Source of the DNA: an uncultured Gammaproteobacteria bacterium | GTDB taxonomy: Bacteria > Pseudomonadota > Gammaproteobacteria > Pseudomonadales > Pseudohongiellaceae | DNA length: 64,000 nt | Direction of reading: 5' to 3' | NCBI GenBank assembly: GCA_913060975.1 | Contig: CAJXVC010000001.1 | Coordinates: forward strand, 186,001 to 250,000 | Shown here: positions 1 through 8,720 of the stretch, one piece after another | Layout of the letters: each line of letters starts with the position of its first letter | Position numbering within the stretch: the first letter of the stretch is position 1 | Made by a program: the position numbers and the translations under genes | The notes under the pieces: model-generated | The model's input: the letters and a program-made list of their open reading frames with translations, nothing else | Databases searched by the model: none | What the model was told of the DNA's origin: nothing

Positions 1-2510
1 AGAGGAATCTTGAAATCAAGACGCTGCATTTCGCTGGCCACGTGAACCATCTCATCCAGTGAAGGGGTAATCAGACCGCTCAGGCCAATCACGTCAACAT
101 TTTCGTCCTTGGCGGTCTGCAAGATTTTCTCACAGGACACCATGACGCCGAGATCGATGACATCGTAGTTGTTGCAGCCAAGCACAACCCCGACAATATT
201 TTTGCCGATATCGTGTACGTCGCCCTTAACCGTAGCCATCAGAACCTTACCTTTGCTCTGCACTTCGCCTTCGGTTTTCTCGGCTTCGATATAGGGCAGC
301 AAGTAGGCGACCGCCTGTTTCATCACGCGAGCGCTTTTAACAACCTGCGGTAAAAACATCTTGCCACTACCAAACAAGTCGCCGACTTCATCCATACCAC
401 GCATCAGTGGCCCTTCAATGACTTCGATAGGGCGCTCAGCATTTTGGCGCGCTGCCTCAGTATCCTCTTCTATAAAGCGGGTAATGCCTTTGACCAACGC
501 ATAAGAGAGCCGGTCTTCGACAGTCTTTTCGCGCCAGGACAGATCTTCCACTTTTTCTTTCTCGGCGCTGCCGCTGAAAGATTGGGCAACTTCCATCAGT
601 TTTTCAGTCGCTTCATCATTGCGGTTCAGCACGACGTCTTCGACTGCTTCTTTCAAGTCTTTTGGGATCTCATCATAGACGGTCAGCTGACCGGCATTGA
701 CAATACCCATGCTCAGGCCGGCTTTGATAGCATGGAACAGAAATACCGAGTGAATCGCTTCACGAACTGTATTATTGCCGCGAAATGAGAAAGAGACGTT
801 ACTAATACCGCCTGATATTAAAGCGCCAGGTAGATTCTTTTTAATGAATTTGCAGCATTCGATAAAATCGACCGCGTAGTTGTTGTGCTCGTCAATACCG
901 GTAGCAATGGCGAATACGTTCGGGTCGAAAATAATATCGTGGGCCGGGAAGTCCAGTTTCTCGCGCAGTAAATCATAGCTACGCTTGCAGATCTGGTTTT
1001 TACGTTCCAGTGTGTCGGCCTGGCCGTCCTCGTCGAAGGCCATGATAATGACCGCCGCACCATATTTCAGGCACAAGTCAGCTCGAGCGAGGAATTCTTC
1101 CTCGCCTTCTTTCAGGCTGATTGAGTTAACAACCGCCTTGCCCTGAATATTTTTCAGGCCGTTTTCAATAATCTCCCACTTGGATGAGTCGACCATGATA
1201 GGGACGCGACTGATCTCCGGTTCCGAGGCAACCAGCTTGAGGAATTTCTCCATGGCAGCTTCGGAATCCAACATGCCTTCATCCATGTTGATATCGATAA
1301 TTTGCGCACCGGACTCGACCTGATCGCGGGCAACATCCAAAGCTTCTTCGAAGGCTTCCTCGCGAATCAGGCGTGCAAAGCGGGCCGAACCTGTAACGTT
1401 GGTGCGCTCACCGACGTTTACAAACAGGCTGTCCGAGGTGATGTTGAAGGCTTCCAAGCCACTCAAGCGGCAGGCCGGTTTGATTTTGGGCAATTGACGA
1501 GGCGCGAGGTCGCTCACGGCATCGGCAATGGCTTTGATGTGCTCCGGGGTAGTACCGCAACAACCGCCGATGATATTGATCCAGCCTTGCTCGGCGAAAT
1601 CCTTGATGATGACCGCCATTTCTTCAGGCGTTTGATCATAGTCACCGTATTCGTTCGGCAAACCGGCATTGGGGTGCGTGGATACGTAACCGGGAACAAT
1701 GGCAGAAGCCTCTTCGATATGGGGGCGTAATTGCGCCGCGCCGAGGGCACAGTTGAAGCCGACCGACAGCGGGTTGGCATGGGCAATTGACGTGCAAAAA
1801 GCTTCGACTGTTTGGCCGGACAGGGTGCGGCCGCTAGCGTCGGTAATCGTGCCAGAAATCATGATCGGGAGCGATTGTCCCTGTTCTTTAAACACCTTGT
1901 TGGCAGCGAAAATGGCTGCCTTGGAATTGAGCGTATCAAATGCAGTTTCGATCAGAATAATATCGGCGCCGCCAGCGATCAGGCCGCGAGTAGAATTGGC
2001 ATAGTCTTCAACCAGCAGGTCGTAGCTGGTATTGCGAAAAGCAGGATCATTCACATCAGGAGAGATCGACGCTGTCTTGCTTGTTGGCCCAAGCACCCCG
2101 GCTACAAAACGGGGTCGGTCAGGTGTTTCAGCTGTGACTTCATCACAAGCCTCACGGGCCAGTCGTGCGGCTTCGGCATTCAGCTCTTCGGTAATGTCTT
2201 CCAGGTGATAGTCAGCCTGTGAACTGCGTGTTGCATTAAACGTATTGGTTTCGACGATGTCTGCGCCAGCACGCAAGTATTCAAGGTGAATCGCTTTGAT
2301 TACCTCGGGCTGGGTGAGGGTCAATAAGTCGTTGTTACCGGACAGATCATGCTCAAAGTCCTTGAATCGGTCTCCGCGGAAATCAGCGTCGGTCAATTTG
2401 CGGGACTGAATCATAGTGCCCATCGCACCGTCGAGGACGAGGATGCGTTGGTTAAGTGATTGGCGAAGCAGGTTTTCTGAGTCTTTGATTTTCATAAAGT
2501 CCGGTTTCAT
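1..2510 (-). CDS. metH: Cobalamin-dependent methionine synthase (3' part cut by window edge)
   Basis: MetH transfers a methyl group from methyltetrahydrofolate to homocysteine through cobalamin in the cytoplasm. About 836 of roughly 1,230 residues are present; the C-terminal reactivation domain lies outside the window. The N-terminus reads [14 protein letters not shown], the zinc-binding [10 protein letters not shown] motif lies near 1550-1570, and the B12-binding motif GDVHDIGKN has its cobalt-ligand His codon at 213-215. From the ATG ending at 2495 this His would be residue 761 (759 in E. coli). I prefer the in-frame ATG ending at 2510, five codons earlier, because AGGA sits a few bases upstream. 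Several short open frames on the plus strand here are shadows. It is divergent from nfuA. Confidence 0.97.
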   Translation of the reverse strand, partial: MKPDFMKIKDSENLLRQSLNQRILVLDGAMGTMIQSRKLTDADFRGDRFKDFEHDLSGNNDLLTLTQPEVIKAIHLEYLRAGADIVETNTFNATRSSQADYHLEDITEELNAEAARLAREACDEVTAETPDRPRFVAGVLGPTSKTASISPDVNDPAFRNTSYDLLVEDYANSTRGLIAGGADIILIETAFDTLNSKAAIFAANKVFKEQGQSLPIMISGTITDASGRTLSGQTVEAFCTSIAHANPLSVGFNCALGAAQLRPHIEEASAIVPGYVSTHPNAGLPNEYGDYDQTPEEMAVIIKDFAEQGWINIIGGCCGTTPEHIKAIADAVSDLAPRQLPKIKPACRLSGLEAFNITSDSLFVNVGERTNVTGSARFARLIREEAFEEALDVARDQVESGAQIIDINMDEGMLDSEAAMEKFLKLVASEPEISRVPIMVDSSKWEIIENGLKNIQGKAVVNSISLKEGEEEFLARADLCLKYGAAVIIMAFDEDGQADTLERKNQICKRSYDLLREKLDFPAHDIIFDPNVFAIATGIDEHNNYAVDFIECCKFIKKNLPGALISGGISNVSFSFRGNNTVREAIHSVFLFHAIKAGLSMGIVNAGQLTVYDEIPKDLKEAVEDVVLNRNDEATEKLMEVAQSFSGSAEKEKVEDLSWREKTVEDRLSYALVKGITRFIEEDTEAARQNAERPIEVIEGPLMRGMDEVGDLFGSGKMFLPQVVKSARVMKQAVAYLLPYIEAEKTEGEVQSKGKVLMATVKGDVHDIGKNIVGVVLGCNNYDVIDLGVMVSCEKILQTAKDENVDVIGLSGLITPSLDEMVHVASEMQRLDFKIP

Positions 2511-2537
2511 TTAGTCCTATTGGTGAGTAAGCGCGCA

Positions 2538-2546
2538 ATTCTAACA
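2538..2546 (-). promoter_or_regulatory. Candidate extended -10 promoter of metH
   Basis: On the minus strand TGT is followed directly by TAGAAT, an extended -10 element. The -35 region is poor, as is common for extended -10 promoters. Predicted initiation is about 20 bases before the metH start chosen here, giving a very short leader with no room for a B12 riboswitch. Confidence 0.5.
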
Positions 2547-2570
2547 AATGCAGCGAAACCCGGCATGTAT

Positions 2571-2595
2571 TTATCTGACTATTTTACTCAGGTAT
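2571..2595 (+). promoter_or_regulatory. IscR type-1-like operator upstream of nfuA
   Basis: This 25-base site matches 22 of 25 positions of the type-1 IscR consensus (ATASYYGACTRWWWYAGTCRRSTAT); mismatches are at positions 1, 4 and 17. It contains GACTATTTTACTC flanked by TAT arms. If TACAGT at 2613-2618 is the nfuA -10, the operator covers the -35 region, as at known IscR-repressed promoters. The consensus is remembered knowledge; the alignment was done by eye. Confidence 0.6.
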
Positions 2596-2654
2596 TCAAA
2601 TTGACGCTGGAATACAGTAAAATCGAAGATATACGCTCAATGCACGAGGCTCAC

Positions 2655-3233
2655 ATGGTTACTATTACTGAATCCGCACAAGAATACCTGCAGGAACTGC
2701 TGAAAAAGCAGAATGTTGAAGGCATAGCCGTGCGAATTTTTATACTGGACGCAGGCACCCCGCGCGCGGAGACCTGCATTTCGTTTTGCCGTCCCGGAGA
2801 AGAGAAAAAGGACGACGAAGTGAACGAATATGAAAGCTTCAAAGCCTTCATTGACAAGCCCAGTATACCGTTTCTCGAAGACGCGGTGGTAGATTTTGCC
2901 AAAGATTCCATGGGTGGTCAGTTGACTATCAAGGCGCCTAATTCACGCTTGCCGAAAATCTCCGAGGACAGTTCCCTTGAAGAGCGCATCAATTACGTGC
3001 TCTACAATGAAGTCAATCCTGGTCTGGCCGCACACGGTGGCATGGTGACGCTCGAAGAGATTTACGAAGAGTCGGTTGCCATTTTACGTTTTGGCGGCGG
3101 TTGTCAGGGTTGCGGCATGGTCGATGTAACACTCAAAGACGGCGTGGAAAAGACCTTGCTTGAACAGGTACCGCAATTAACTGCCGTACGCGATGTGACT
3201 GACCATAGCAATCGCGAGAACGCCTACTACTAA
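2655..3233 (+). CDS. nfuA: Fe-S biogenesis protein NfuA
   Basis: NfuA is an iron-sulfur carrier that delivers [4Fe-4S] clusters to client enzymes. The product is 192 residues (E. coli 191). It has an N-terminal degenerate A-type scaffold domain (about 1-95) and a C-terminal Nfu domain (about 105-180) carrying the cluster-binding CQGC motif in [15 protein letters not shown]. The open frame extends upstream to 2520, but the ATG at 2655 with GAGG five bases before it gives the family start ([12 protein letters not shown]). It diverges from metH, and an IscR-like operator lies upstream, which fits iron-sulfur control. Confidence 0.97.
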   Translation: MVTITESAQEYLQELLKKQNVEGIAVRIFILDAGTPRAETCISFCRPGEEKKDDEVNEYESFKAFIDKPSIPFLEDAVVDFAKDSMGGQLTIKAPNSRLPKISEDSSLEERINYVLYNEVNPGLAAHGGMVTLEEIYEESVAILRFGGGCQGCGMVDVTLKDGVEKTLLEQVPQLTAVRDVTDHSNRENAYY

Positions 3234-3249
3234 ATTCCACACAGAACGT

Positions 3250-3273
3250 TCTCCAAATCTCCAAATCTCCAAA
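3250..3273. repeat. Three tandem copies of an 8-bp unit
   Basis: TCTCCAAA is repeated three times without mismatch immediately after nfuA and is followed by an A run. It is a short microsatellite with no evident function. Confidence 0.8.
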
Positions 3274-3284
3274 AAAGGTCCAAC

Positions 3285-3315
3285 ACAGATGGCCGGGTGA
3301 TTCTCGGCCATCTGT
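3285..3315 (-). terminator. Hairpin between convergent nfuA and dUTPase genes
   Basis: A perfect 11-bp stem (ACAGATGGCCG / CGGCCATCTGT) with a 9-base loop lies between the two convergent genes. On the minus strand a run of six T follows about eight bases after the stem, so it suits the dUTPase gene better than nfuA. The gap before the T run makes it a suboptimal terminator. Confidence 0.55.
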
Positions 3316-3357
3316 CAATTCAGTATTAGTCAGGTGACCTTCCGGCCGGGCTAGCGC

Positions 3358-4017
3358 TTAAGAGGGGTAAGCGGCACTTAGGGCGGTATAGATCTGATCC
3401 TTGAAGTCAGCCGCTTTGGCATCCAGTTGGTGAATGATATCGACCAGATGCTCGTTATCTTCGCGGCCATGCCAGACTTTATTATAGGCGCCAGTCTTGT
3501 AGCCATTATCCTGGCGAAACATATTCAGTACATTCTTGCCCACGTACTGACGAAACAACTCCGTCCAGTCCATGTCACAGTCAGCGATAATTGCAGCAAA
3601 CACGGCCAGCTCAATCCGCCGGGCTGCCGACAGGGCAATCAATAACTCGAGCTTGCCTAGCAAATCAATTGCGCTCAATTCATAGGGTTGACCATCAAAT
3701 TGAATGTGCGTTGTGCTCTGGGCTGACTGCAGATCCGCCAGCAGATCAGTCAAGGCATCATTGCCCTCGGATGCGCTGCGCAGCAAGAGTTCAGATAGCA
3801 GGAAGTGCCAGATATCGATCAGCTCCATTTGCAGCTGTGGCAAGTCCTTGTCCTGTTTTTTCCACCATTTCCAGCCGTGATGCTCGATTGCTTCAGCGCC
3901 TTCGATGGCAACGGCACGCAGGTAGGGGTAGCGTGACTGGACCCAGTCAGGGTCTACTTTACTATTCATGCTCGCTTGCAGGCCGAGCATGGTGGTGGCC
4001 TGTTCCTTGGTCAACAT
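3358..4017 (-). CDS. Dimeric all-alpha dUTP diphosphatase
   Basis: The 219-residue protein has the features of the dimeric dUTPase branch of the all-alpha NTP pyrophosphatases, which hydrolyse dUTP to dUMP and keep uracil out of DNA. Magnesium-binding acidic motifs are visible in EGAEAIEHHGWKWWK (about 39-53) and QMELIDIWHF (about 63-72), and a phosphate-binding stretch reads FRQDNGYKTGAYNKVWHG (about 166-183). This enzyme is unrelated in fold to trimeric Dut. The upstream small gene ends 30 bases before, on the same strand, so the two may be co-transcribed. The start ATG at 4017 has a weak ribosome-binding site. Confidence 0.85.
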   Translation of the reverse strand: MLTKEQATTMLGLQASMNSKVDPDWVQSRYPYLRAVAIEGAEAIEHHGWKWWKKQDKDLPQLQMELIDIWHFLLSELLLRSASEGNDALTDLLADLQSAQSTTHIQFDGQPYELSAIDLLGKLELLIALSAARRIELAVFAAIIADCDMDWTELFRQYVGKNVLNMFRQDNGYKTGAYNKVWHGREDNEHLVDIIHQLDAKAADFKDQIYTALSAAYPS

Positions 4018-4047
4018 AGAATTGGGGGAGGTCCTGCGTAAGGCGAA

Positions 4048-4302
4048 TTATTTGCTGGCTTGCATTTTAGCCTGTTGGGTCAGGGAACTCAGCATTTCTT
4101 TTCGGCTACGCAGCATGTCGGAGTAGGATTTCCGCGCTGCTTTCACCTCGACATCTGTGTCGTTGGATTGCTCCAGCTCTTTCAACCAGGCTTCCAGCAC
4201 ATTGATTTCGCTGGTCAGTTGCTCTGTGCCTTCTTCAATAAGCTTCTGGTCGATGCTGATGTCAGGCTGTGCGCTAATGGAGGTTGCTCGATCTTCGCCC
4301 AT
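4048..4302 (-). CDS. Small charged protein of unknown function
   Basis: I do not recognise this 84-residue protein. It is highly charged and helical, with a probable coiled coil over about residues 17-75 (EEGTEQLTSEINVLEAWLKE onward), and has no cysteine, signal peptide or membrane segment. AGGA about eight bases before the ATG and a gap of only 30 bases to the dUTPase gene support real expression. Its partner or role cannot be read from the sequence. Confidence 0.6.
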   Translation of the reverse strand: MGEDRATSISAQPDISIDQKLIEEGTEQLTSEINVLEAWLKELEQSNDTDVEVKAARKSYSDMLRSRKEMLSSLTQQAKMQASK

Positions 4303-4560
4303 GTTCCATTCCTTTTTATAGGCCGATGCCTGATTCGCCTGCGCCTTCTTAGTGGGCGATTTGAAAAGGTCGAATCAACTTGTTTTTACATTGCTTGGTA
4401 TCGGCAGCTTTTCAGGATGGCATAGTCAAAATCTTCGGTCAAGAACGGGCCAATGGCGTATTAACCGCGCGTTATCAAGTAGTTGGGCAATTGGCGGCAA
4501 GATTTCCGGAGCGCGAGGACGGGCACAGCGCAGAGGAGGTGCACCGGGGCATCGGATTGG

Positions 4561-5256
4561 CTAGACGATGTGCCGGGTAAACGATTCCCACCAGTCCTGG
4601 CAATAGTCGCGAGGCAGGCCGTGCTCATGCACTTTGCCCCATCGGGCTTGCATCAGCTTGATGTCACTCTTACGAATTAGCCGCAAATGCGCATAGCCGA
4701 TTGCATCGTAGGAGAATTCCAGTTCTTTAAGCGCTGTCAGATCCAGTTCTTTGAGCTGGGTTTGCGTGTAATGTGCAGCTTGTGGCGATTTGTCGTGCAG
4801 CAATTCAGCGGTCGCGGCCAGTCGATAAAGGCGGCCGAGAAGGGCGTTCTCATGAGTGCTGTCGGCGGTAGCGTTGCGGATCTGGGTACGCAATATAATG
4901 CACGCCTGATTGTAGGCGCCCCAGAGCGGGAATTCGTCTTCACACAAGGCTAGTGCCTGATCCATATCACCGCTCTTCTTCAGGGCAGCGACGCGCTCCA
5001 GCCAGTTTTCCGAGCGTGGTTCGGGGGGTGGTTCTGGTTTGCTGGCTGACAATCTGGGCGCCGGCGGCGTTTCGGGTTCTTGCGCTTGCCTTGGCACTTG
5101 CTCAGGTGAAACCTGAACAAGTTCATCATCCAGTGGTGGCAAGGGCATGGAGCGGTCGACGGTGTATTCGACTTCCATGGTTTGATAGCGGTGTAAACCG
5201 TAGACGGTGATGCCGAGAAGTACGACGGTAATTACAATAGAAAAGAAAGCAATCAT
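4561..5256 (-). CDS. Single-pass membrane protein of unknown function
   Basis: This 231-residue protein is unrecognised. Residues 2-22 (FFSIVITVVLLGITVYGLH) form one transmembrane helix at the N-terminus. A proline- and glutamate-rich linker follows (about 35-83), then a helical soluble domain of about 150 residues with an ALALCEDEFPLWGAYNQAC stretch suggestive of a helical-repeat fold. The arrangement suggests a membrane-anchored scaffold, with the long tail in periplasm or cytoplasm. No known catalytic motif is visible. The ribosome-binding site is weak, so an internal start is possible, but it would lose the membrane anchor. About 260 bases on its 3' side hold no gene that I can see. Confidence 0.6.
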   Translation of the reverse strand: MIAFFSIVITVVLLGITVYGLHRYQTMEVEYTVDRSMPLPPLDDELVQVSPEQVPRQAQEPETPPAPRLSASKPEPPPEPRSENWLERVAALKKSGDMDQALALCEDEFPLWGAYNQACIILRTQIRNATADSTHENALLGRLYRLAATAELLHDKSPQAAHYTQTQLKELDLTALKELEFSYDAIGYAHLRLIRKSDIKLMQARWGKVHEHGLPRDYCQDWWESFTRHIV

Positions 5257-5560
5257 TGTTTTCTGGTAGAAGTTACCTGACTCGCTGGTCTTGCGTTAAA
5301 AAAACGTAAAGTGTCTGTTGAATCGTTCAGTCAATGTGATGGCAATTGCTACATACTGCGGTAAATCTACCGGCTCGAGGTGCTGAGTCTATCAAATCGT
5401 AGCCACAGCGGTCGATTTAGTTCGCTTCTCGGCGCTGATGCGATGCCAAAGATGTGCTGCCGTTCACTCACTACATCAGCTACTACGACAGCGAAAGCGA
5501 TTTCATTGAAGCAGACTGACATTTAGATGCCGCTTGAGGGGGAATTAGTACAAAATCCGC
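5257..5560. other. Intergenic region with possible gene remnant
   Basis: No intact gene is visible. From about 5439 to the TGA at 5517-5519 one frame reads DAKDVLPFTHYISYYDSESD and then FIEAD before the stop. Its PFTxYxSYYD pattern recalls GyrI-like effector-binding domains and may be the decayed end of such a gene. There is a stop codon just upstream, so nothing functional is implied. The rest looks like spacer leading to the tRNA-Glu promoter. Confidence 0.3.
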
Positions 5561-5589
5561 TTGACTGCATCAGCCAAGCTTCTTAGAAT
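5561..5589 (+). promoter_or_regulatory. Sigma-70 promoter of tRNA-Glu
   Basis: TTGACT (5561-5566) and TAGAAT (5584-5589) are separated by exactly 17 bases and followed by a C/G-rich discriminator (CCCCCGCTCGC), typical of stringently controlled stable-RNA promoters. The tRNA starts about 38 bases after the -10 element. Confidence 0.85.
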
Positions 5590-5627
5590 CCCCCGCTCGC
5601 TAAAACTGCACCTTTAGCGATACCTCA

Positions 5628-5703
<76 letters not shown>

Positions 5704-5712
5704 TATTTAGCA

Positions 5713-5744
5713 ACAAAAAGCCCGGCTGATGCCGGGCTTTTTGT
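5713..5744 (+). terminator. Rho-independent terminator of tRNA-Glu
   Basis: A GC-rich perfect stem, AAAAAGCCCGGC / GCCGGGCTTTTT, with the loop TGAT, ends in a T tract. It lies ten bases after the tRNA and closes its transcript. Confidence 0.92.
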
Positions 5745-5849
5745 TGTTGTGGCACAATCCCCAAGCGGCAGCACACTCTGTCGTCATTTGCCAAGAGCCT
5801 GAGCACAAGACATACTCCGGCCTTTTCCGAACTTCACACTACCTAATCT

Positions 5850-6770
5850 ATGACTATCGCTATATCAATTCGCGATCTGCAAAAGACCTACGCCAACGGC
5901 TTCGAGGCGTTGAAAGGCATTTCGCTGGAAGTAGCCCAGGGCGATTTCTTTGCCCTGCTGGGCCCTAACGGTGCTGGTAAATCCACGACGATTGGTGTTA
6001 TCTCCACGCTGATCAATAAATCCGGCGGCGCCGTCGAAGTATTCGGTCGCAATGTGGACACCCACGTCTTCGAGACCAAATTTGACCTAGGCATCGTGCC
6101 TCAAGAGGTGAATTTCAGTCTGTTCGAAAAAGTAGGGGACATAGTCCGTACTCAGGCTGGCTATTACGGAATGCCGCGCCAGCTTGCTGCCGAGCGTACT
6201 GAGAAGTATCTGCGCAAACTCGGGCTATGGGATAAACGCGACGAGCGCTCACGCTCGCTATCTGGCGGCATGAAGCGTCGATTGATGATTGCTCGTGCTC
6301 TGGTGCACGAGCCCCGCTTGCTGATTCTTGATGAGCCCACTGCCGGTGTAGACATCGAACTACGTCGCTCAATGTGGGAGTTTCTTACCGAGATCAATAA
6401 CAACGGTACGACGATCATCCTGACCACACATTACCTGGAAGAGGCGGAGCAACTGTGCCGCAATATCGCCATTATCGATGAAGGGCGAATCATCGAAAAT
6501 ACCAGCATGAAGAAGTTGTTGGCGGAGTTGGATTCACAAACATTTATCCTCGACACCATTGATGAGCTGCCAGAGTCGCTGGATTTCACGATTGATTCAA
6601 CACCTGTGCGACGCATCGATGAGCATAGTCTTGAAGTTACGCTGTCTGCCGGCAAGGACGTCAATGAGATGTTCTCACTACTCGATGCCAAGGGGCTGAA
6701 GATTGCCAGCTTGCGTAATAAAACCAACCGGCTTGAGCAGCTGTTCATGTCGCGATTGAACGGAAATTAA
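5850..6770 (+). CDS. ABC-2 type exporter, ATP-binding subunit (YadG-like)
   Basis: This cytoplasmic ATPase powers the permease encoded directly after it. The 306-residue protein has Walker A GPNGAGKST (about 38-46), the signature LSGGM (about 136), Walker B LLILDEPTAGVD (about 158-169) and the switch histidine in TTHYLEEAEQ. After the nucleotide-binding domain (about 1-215) comes a C-terminal accessory domain, as in the YadG/CcmA-like family. No clear Shine-Dalgarno sequence precedes the ATG. The substrate cannot be read from the sequence; the E. coli yadGH homologues are also poorly defined. Confidence 0.9.
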   Translation: MTIAISIRDLQKTYANGFEALKGISLEVAQGDFFALLGPNGAGKSTTIGVISTLINKSGGAVEVFGRNVDTHVFETKFDLGIVPQEVNFSLFEKVGDIVRTQAGYYGMPRQLAAERTEKYLRKLGLWDKRDERSRSLSGGMKRRLMIARALVHEPRLLILDEPTAGVDIELRRSMWEFLTEINNNGTTIILTTHYLEEAEQLCRNIAIIDEGRIIENTSMKKLLAELDSQTFILDTIDELPESLDFTIDSTPVRRIDEHSLEVTLSAGKDVNEMFSLLDAKGLKIASLRNKTNRLEQLFMSRLNGN

Positions 6771-7559
6771 ATGGGTTTTTCAGCAATGCGCGCAAATCAT
6801 AAATTTATTGCTTTCGAAACCATTGTTATTAAAGAGATCAGGCGCTTTACGCGCATCTGGTTACAAACACTGGTGCCGCCAGCGATAACAATTGGACTCT
6901 ATTTCGTCATCTTCGGTAATCTGGTCGGGCGTCGGATCGGTGAGATGGACGGCTTTCAGTACATGGAATTTATTGTGCCGGGCCTGATCATGATGGCAGT
7001 CATACAAAATTCCTATTCCAATGTGGTGTCGAGTTTTTTCTCGCAGAAGTTCCAACGCAGCATCGAGGAACTGCTCGTATCACCGGTGCCTAATTACGTC
7101 ATACTGACCGGCTTCGCTGTTGGAGGCATGGCGCGTGGTCTGTTGGTTGGCTTGGTCGTGACAATTATGGCCATGTTGTTTACTGACTTGCAAATTCAAC
7201 ATCCGTTCATCACGGTCAGCGTGATACTCATGACATCCATGGTGTTCTCACTGGCAGGGTTCATCAATGCGGTATTTGCCAACAGCTTTGATGATATTTC
7301 TATCATTCCCACTTTTGTATTGACCCCGCTCATTTATCTTGGTGGTGTGTTTTATTCGGTGCAACTGCTGCCTTCATTTTGGCAAGTCGTGTCCAGCCTA
7401 AATCCAATTTTCTACATGGTGAATACGTTCCGCTACGGTATTCTTGGCACTTCTGATGTCGATATTTACTGGGCGTTTTTGATTCTCGGTGTTTTCATTG
7501 TTGTGCTCTATGGTTGCTGTATCTGGCTGCTGCGGCACGGTACTGGCATTCGCAACTAG
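6771..7559 (+). CDS. ABC-2 type exporter, permease subunit (YadH-like)
   Basis: This 262-residue inner-membrane protein has about six transmembrane segments and the ABC-2 signature region (about 190-225: PLIYLGGVFYSVQLLP followed by SLNPIFYMVNTFRYG). It starts on the base after the TAA of the ATPase gene, so the two are translationally coupled and form one transporter. The family exports polysaccharides, lipids or drugs; the cargo here is unknown. Confidence 0.9.
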   Translation: MGFSAMRANHKFIAFETIVIKEIRRFTRIWLQTLVPPAITIGLYFVIFGNLVGRRIGEMDGFQYMEFIVPGLIMMAVIQNSYSNVVSSFFSQKFQRSIEELLVSPVPNYVILTGFAVGGMARGLLVGLVVTIMAMLFTDLQIQHPFITVSVILMTSMVFSLAGFINAVFANSFDDISIIPTFVLTPLIYLGGVFYSVQLLPSFWQVVSSLNPIFYMVNTFRYGILGTSDVDIYWAFLILGVFIVVLYGCCIWLLRHGTGIRN

Positions 7560-7568
7560 GAACAGGGC

Positions 7569-8384
7569 ATGGCAGGTAATCCTCTCGGCGAAAACGTTCC
7601 GTCTCCCAGCAAGTATGATCCTGGCATTCTCTATGCCATTCCGCGCTGGGCCGCACGTTCGCTTCTGGATATCGACAAGAAGATCGCCATGCACGGCATC
7701 GATCACTGGCATGCCTATGAACTGTCTTGGCTAACCGACAATGGCAAGCCGCAAGTCGCCGTTGGTGAATTTTATTTCGACGCCGACTCGGAAAATATCG
7801 TTGAATCTAAATCCCTGAAGTTGTACCTGAATTCGTTTAATCAAGAGCGCTTTGAAAGCCGCGAAAAACTGGCTGAGATTATTGCTAACGATTTGTCTTC
7901 CATTAGCAAGTCGCAGGTACGAGTGGAATTAATCGATGTGGCTCGTCACGGTACCGATCATCAACCACGCCGCATAAAATCCATCGACGATCAGGATATT
8001 GAAATCACAATCTTCGAACCGGCACCGGAACTACTCAAGTGTCGGGACAATGCTGTGTTTGATGAAGAGCTGGTATCTGAGCTATTCAAATCCAATTGCC
8101 CGGTAACCGGCCAACCAGACTGGGCAAGTGTGGAGATCTGCTATACCGGAGCACAAATAGATGAAGCCAGTTTACTGGCCTATCTGTGCTCTTTTCGTGG
8201 TCACCAGGGCTATCACGAAGAATGTGCCGAGCGCATTTACCGCGACATCATGCAGCAATGCGCGCCGACAGAGTTGAGCGTAGTCATGAATTTTCTACGC
8301 CGCGGTGGTCTGGATATCAATGTCTACCGCAGCAGCGAGCCCATGGCCTCAGACAGGGTAAATGCGCGCCGCCCACGGCAATAG
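7569..8384 (+). CDS. queF: NADPH-dependent 7-cyano-7-deazaguanine reductase QueF
   Basis: QueF reduces preQ0 to preQ1 in queuosine biosynthesis. The 271-residue length and two T-fold halves match the unimodular long form (E. coli 282). Visible motifs are the NADPH-binding ESKSLKLYLNSFNQ (about 79-92), the catalytic Cys177 in SNCPVTGQPDW, and FRGHQGYHEEC near 215-225 with the substrate-binding glutamate. The gene lies nine bases after the permease gene and is probably in the same transcript, although the functions seem unrelated. Confidence 0.96.
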   Translation: MAGNPLGENVPSPSKYDPGILYAIPRWAARSLLDIDKKIAMHGIDHWHAYELSWLTDNGKPQVAVGEFYFDADSENIVESKSLKLYLNSFNQERFESREKLAEIIANDLSSISKSQVRVELIDVARHGTDHQPRRIKSIDDQDIEITIFEPAPELLKCRDNAVFDEELVSELFKSNCPVTGQPDWASVEICYTGAQIDEASLLAYLCSFRGHQGYHEECAERIYRDIMQQCAPTELSVVMNFLRRGGLDINVYRSSEPMASDRVNARRPRQ

Positions 8385-8389
8385 TAAAC

Positions 8390-8418
8390 TTGTAATCAGC
8401 GCCCCCGTGGGCTAGAGT
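8390..8418 (+). promoter_or_regulatory. Sigma-70 promoter reading into the tRNA-Ser locus
   Basis: TTGTAA (8390-8395) and TAGAGT (8413-8418) are 17 bases apart and are followed by a GC-rich discriminator. Initiation near 8425 would run through the broken tRNA copy before reaching the intact tRNA-Ser. I see no separate promoter between them. Confidence 0.6.
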
Positions 8419-8470
8419 ACGCGCGTTTCGTGCCCCGCAGAGCAAAAGGGCCGCAAATTGAAGAGAATAC

Positions 8471-8652
8471 GGTGAGGTGTCCGAGCGGTCGAAGGAGCAC
8501 CCTGCGGGTATGCAAGCACACACTGGAAAGTGTGTAGTCGGCAACGTATCGAGGGTTCGACCAGCACGTAAGTGCGCAGGACGCGCTGGCAAGCGCGCCC
8601 CGCAGGGGTGAGCAATCTGGCTTAGCCAGATAGCGAATCCATCCCGACCTCA
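8471..8652 (+). pseudogene. Broken tRNA-Ser copy 1 with T-loop insertion
   Basis: The sequence begins as the intact tRNA-Ser does for 30 bases. It then has about 20 extra bases in the anticodon arm, which now forms a 7-bp ACACACT/AGTGTGT stem with a tetraloop. It resumes through GTATCGAGGGTTCGA, is interrupted by an 80-base hairpin-rich insert, and ends in a degraded ATCCCGACCTCA in place of the 3' acceptor strand. There is no CCA. It cannot fold into a canonical tRNA. Confidence 0.8.
8561..8640 (+). mobile_element. Hairpin-rich element, copy A, in a tRNA-Ser T-loop
   Basis: This 80-base insert lies between GGTTCGA and ATCCC of the broken tRNA. It folds as four consecutive hairpins: GCAC/GTGC (8564-8575), CGCGCT/AGCGCG (8582-8597), CCCC/GGGG (8598-8608) and ATCTGGCT/AGCCAGAT (8615-8631). 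A relative at 8906-8980 has the same four hairpins with compensating base changes. No coding capacity. It resembles a non-autonomous palindromic element, but I cannot name a family. Confidence 0.55.
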
Positions 8653-8694
8653 GGCTTGCGCAGCAAGCCTAAATCAGCATGCAAAGTGCTGATA
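8652..8694 (+). other. Two further hairpins between broken and intact tRNA-Ser
   Basis: AGGCTTGC/GCAAGCCT (8-bp stem, loop GCA) is followed by ATCAGCA/TGCTGAT (7-bp stem, loop TGCAAAG). They may belong to a longer form of the inserted element or serve as processing signals ahead of the intact tRNA. Confidence 0.5.
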
Positions 8695-8720
8695 GAAAGT
8701 AGCAAAGTTGAAGAGAATAC

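Noticed and set aside
2496..2654. Possible B12 riboswitch for metH
   Set aside because: The predicted metH leader is only about 20 bases and the shared gap shows no B12-box motif.
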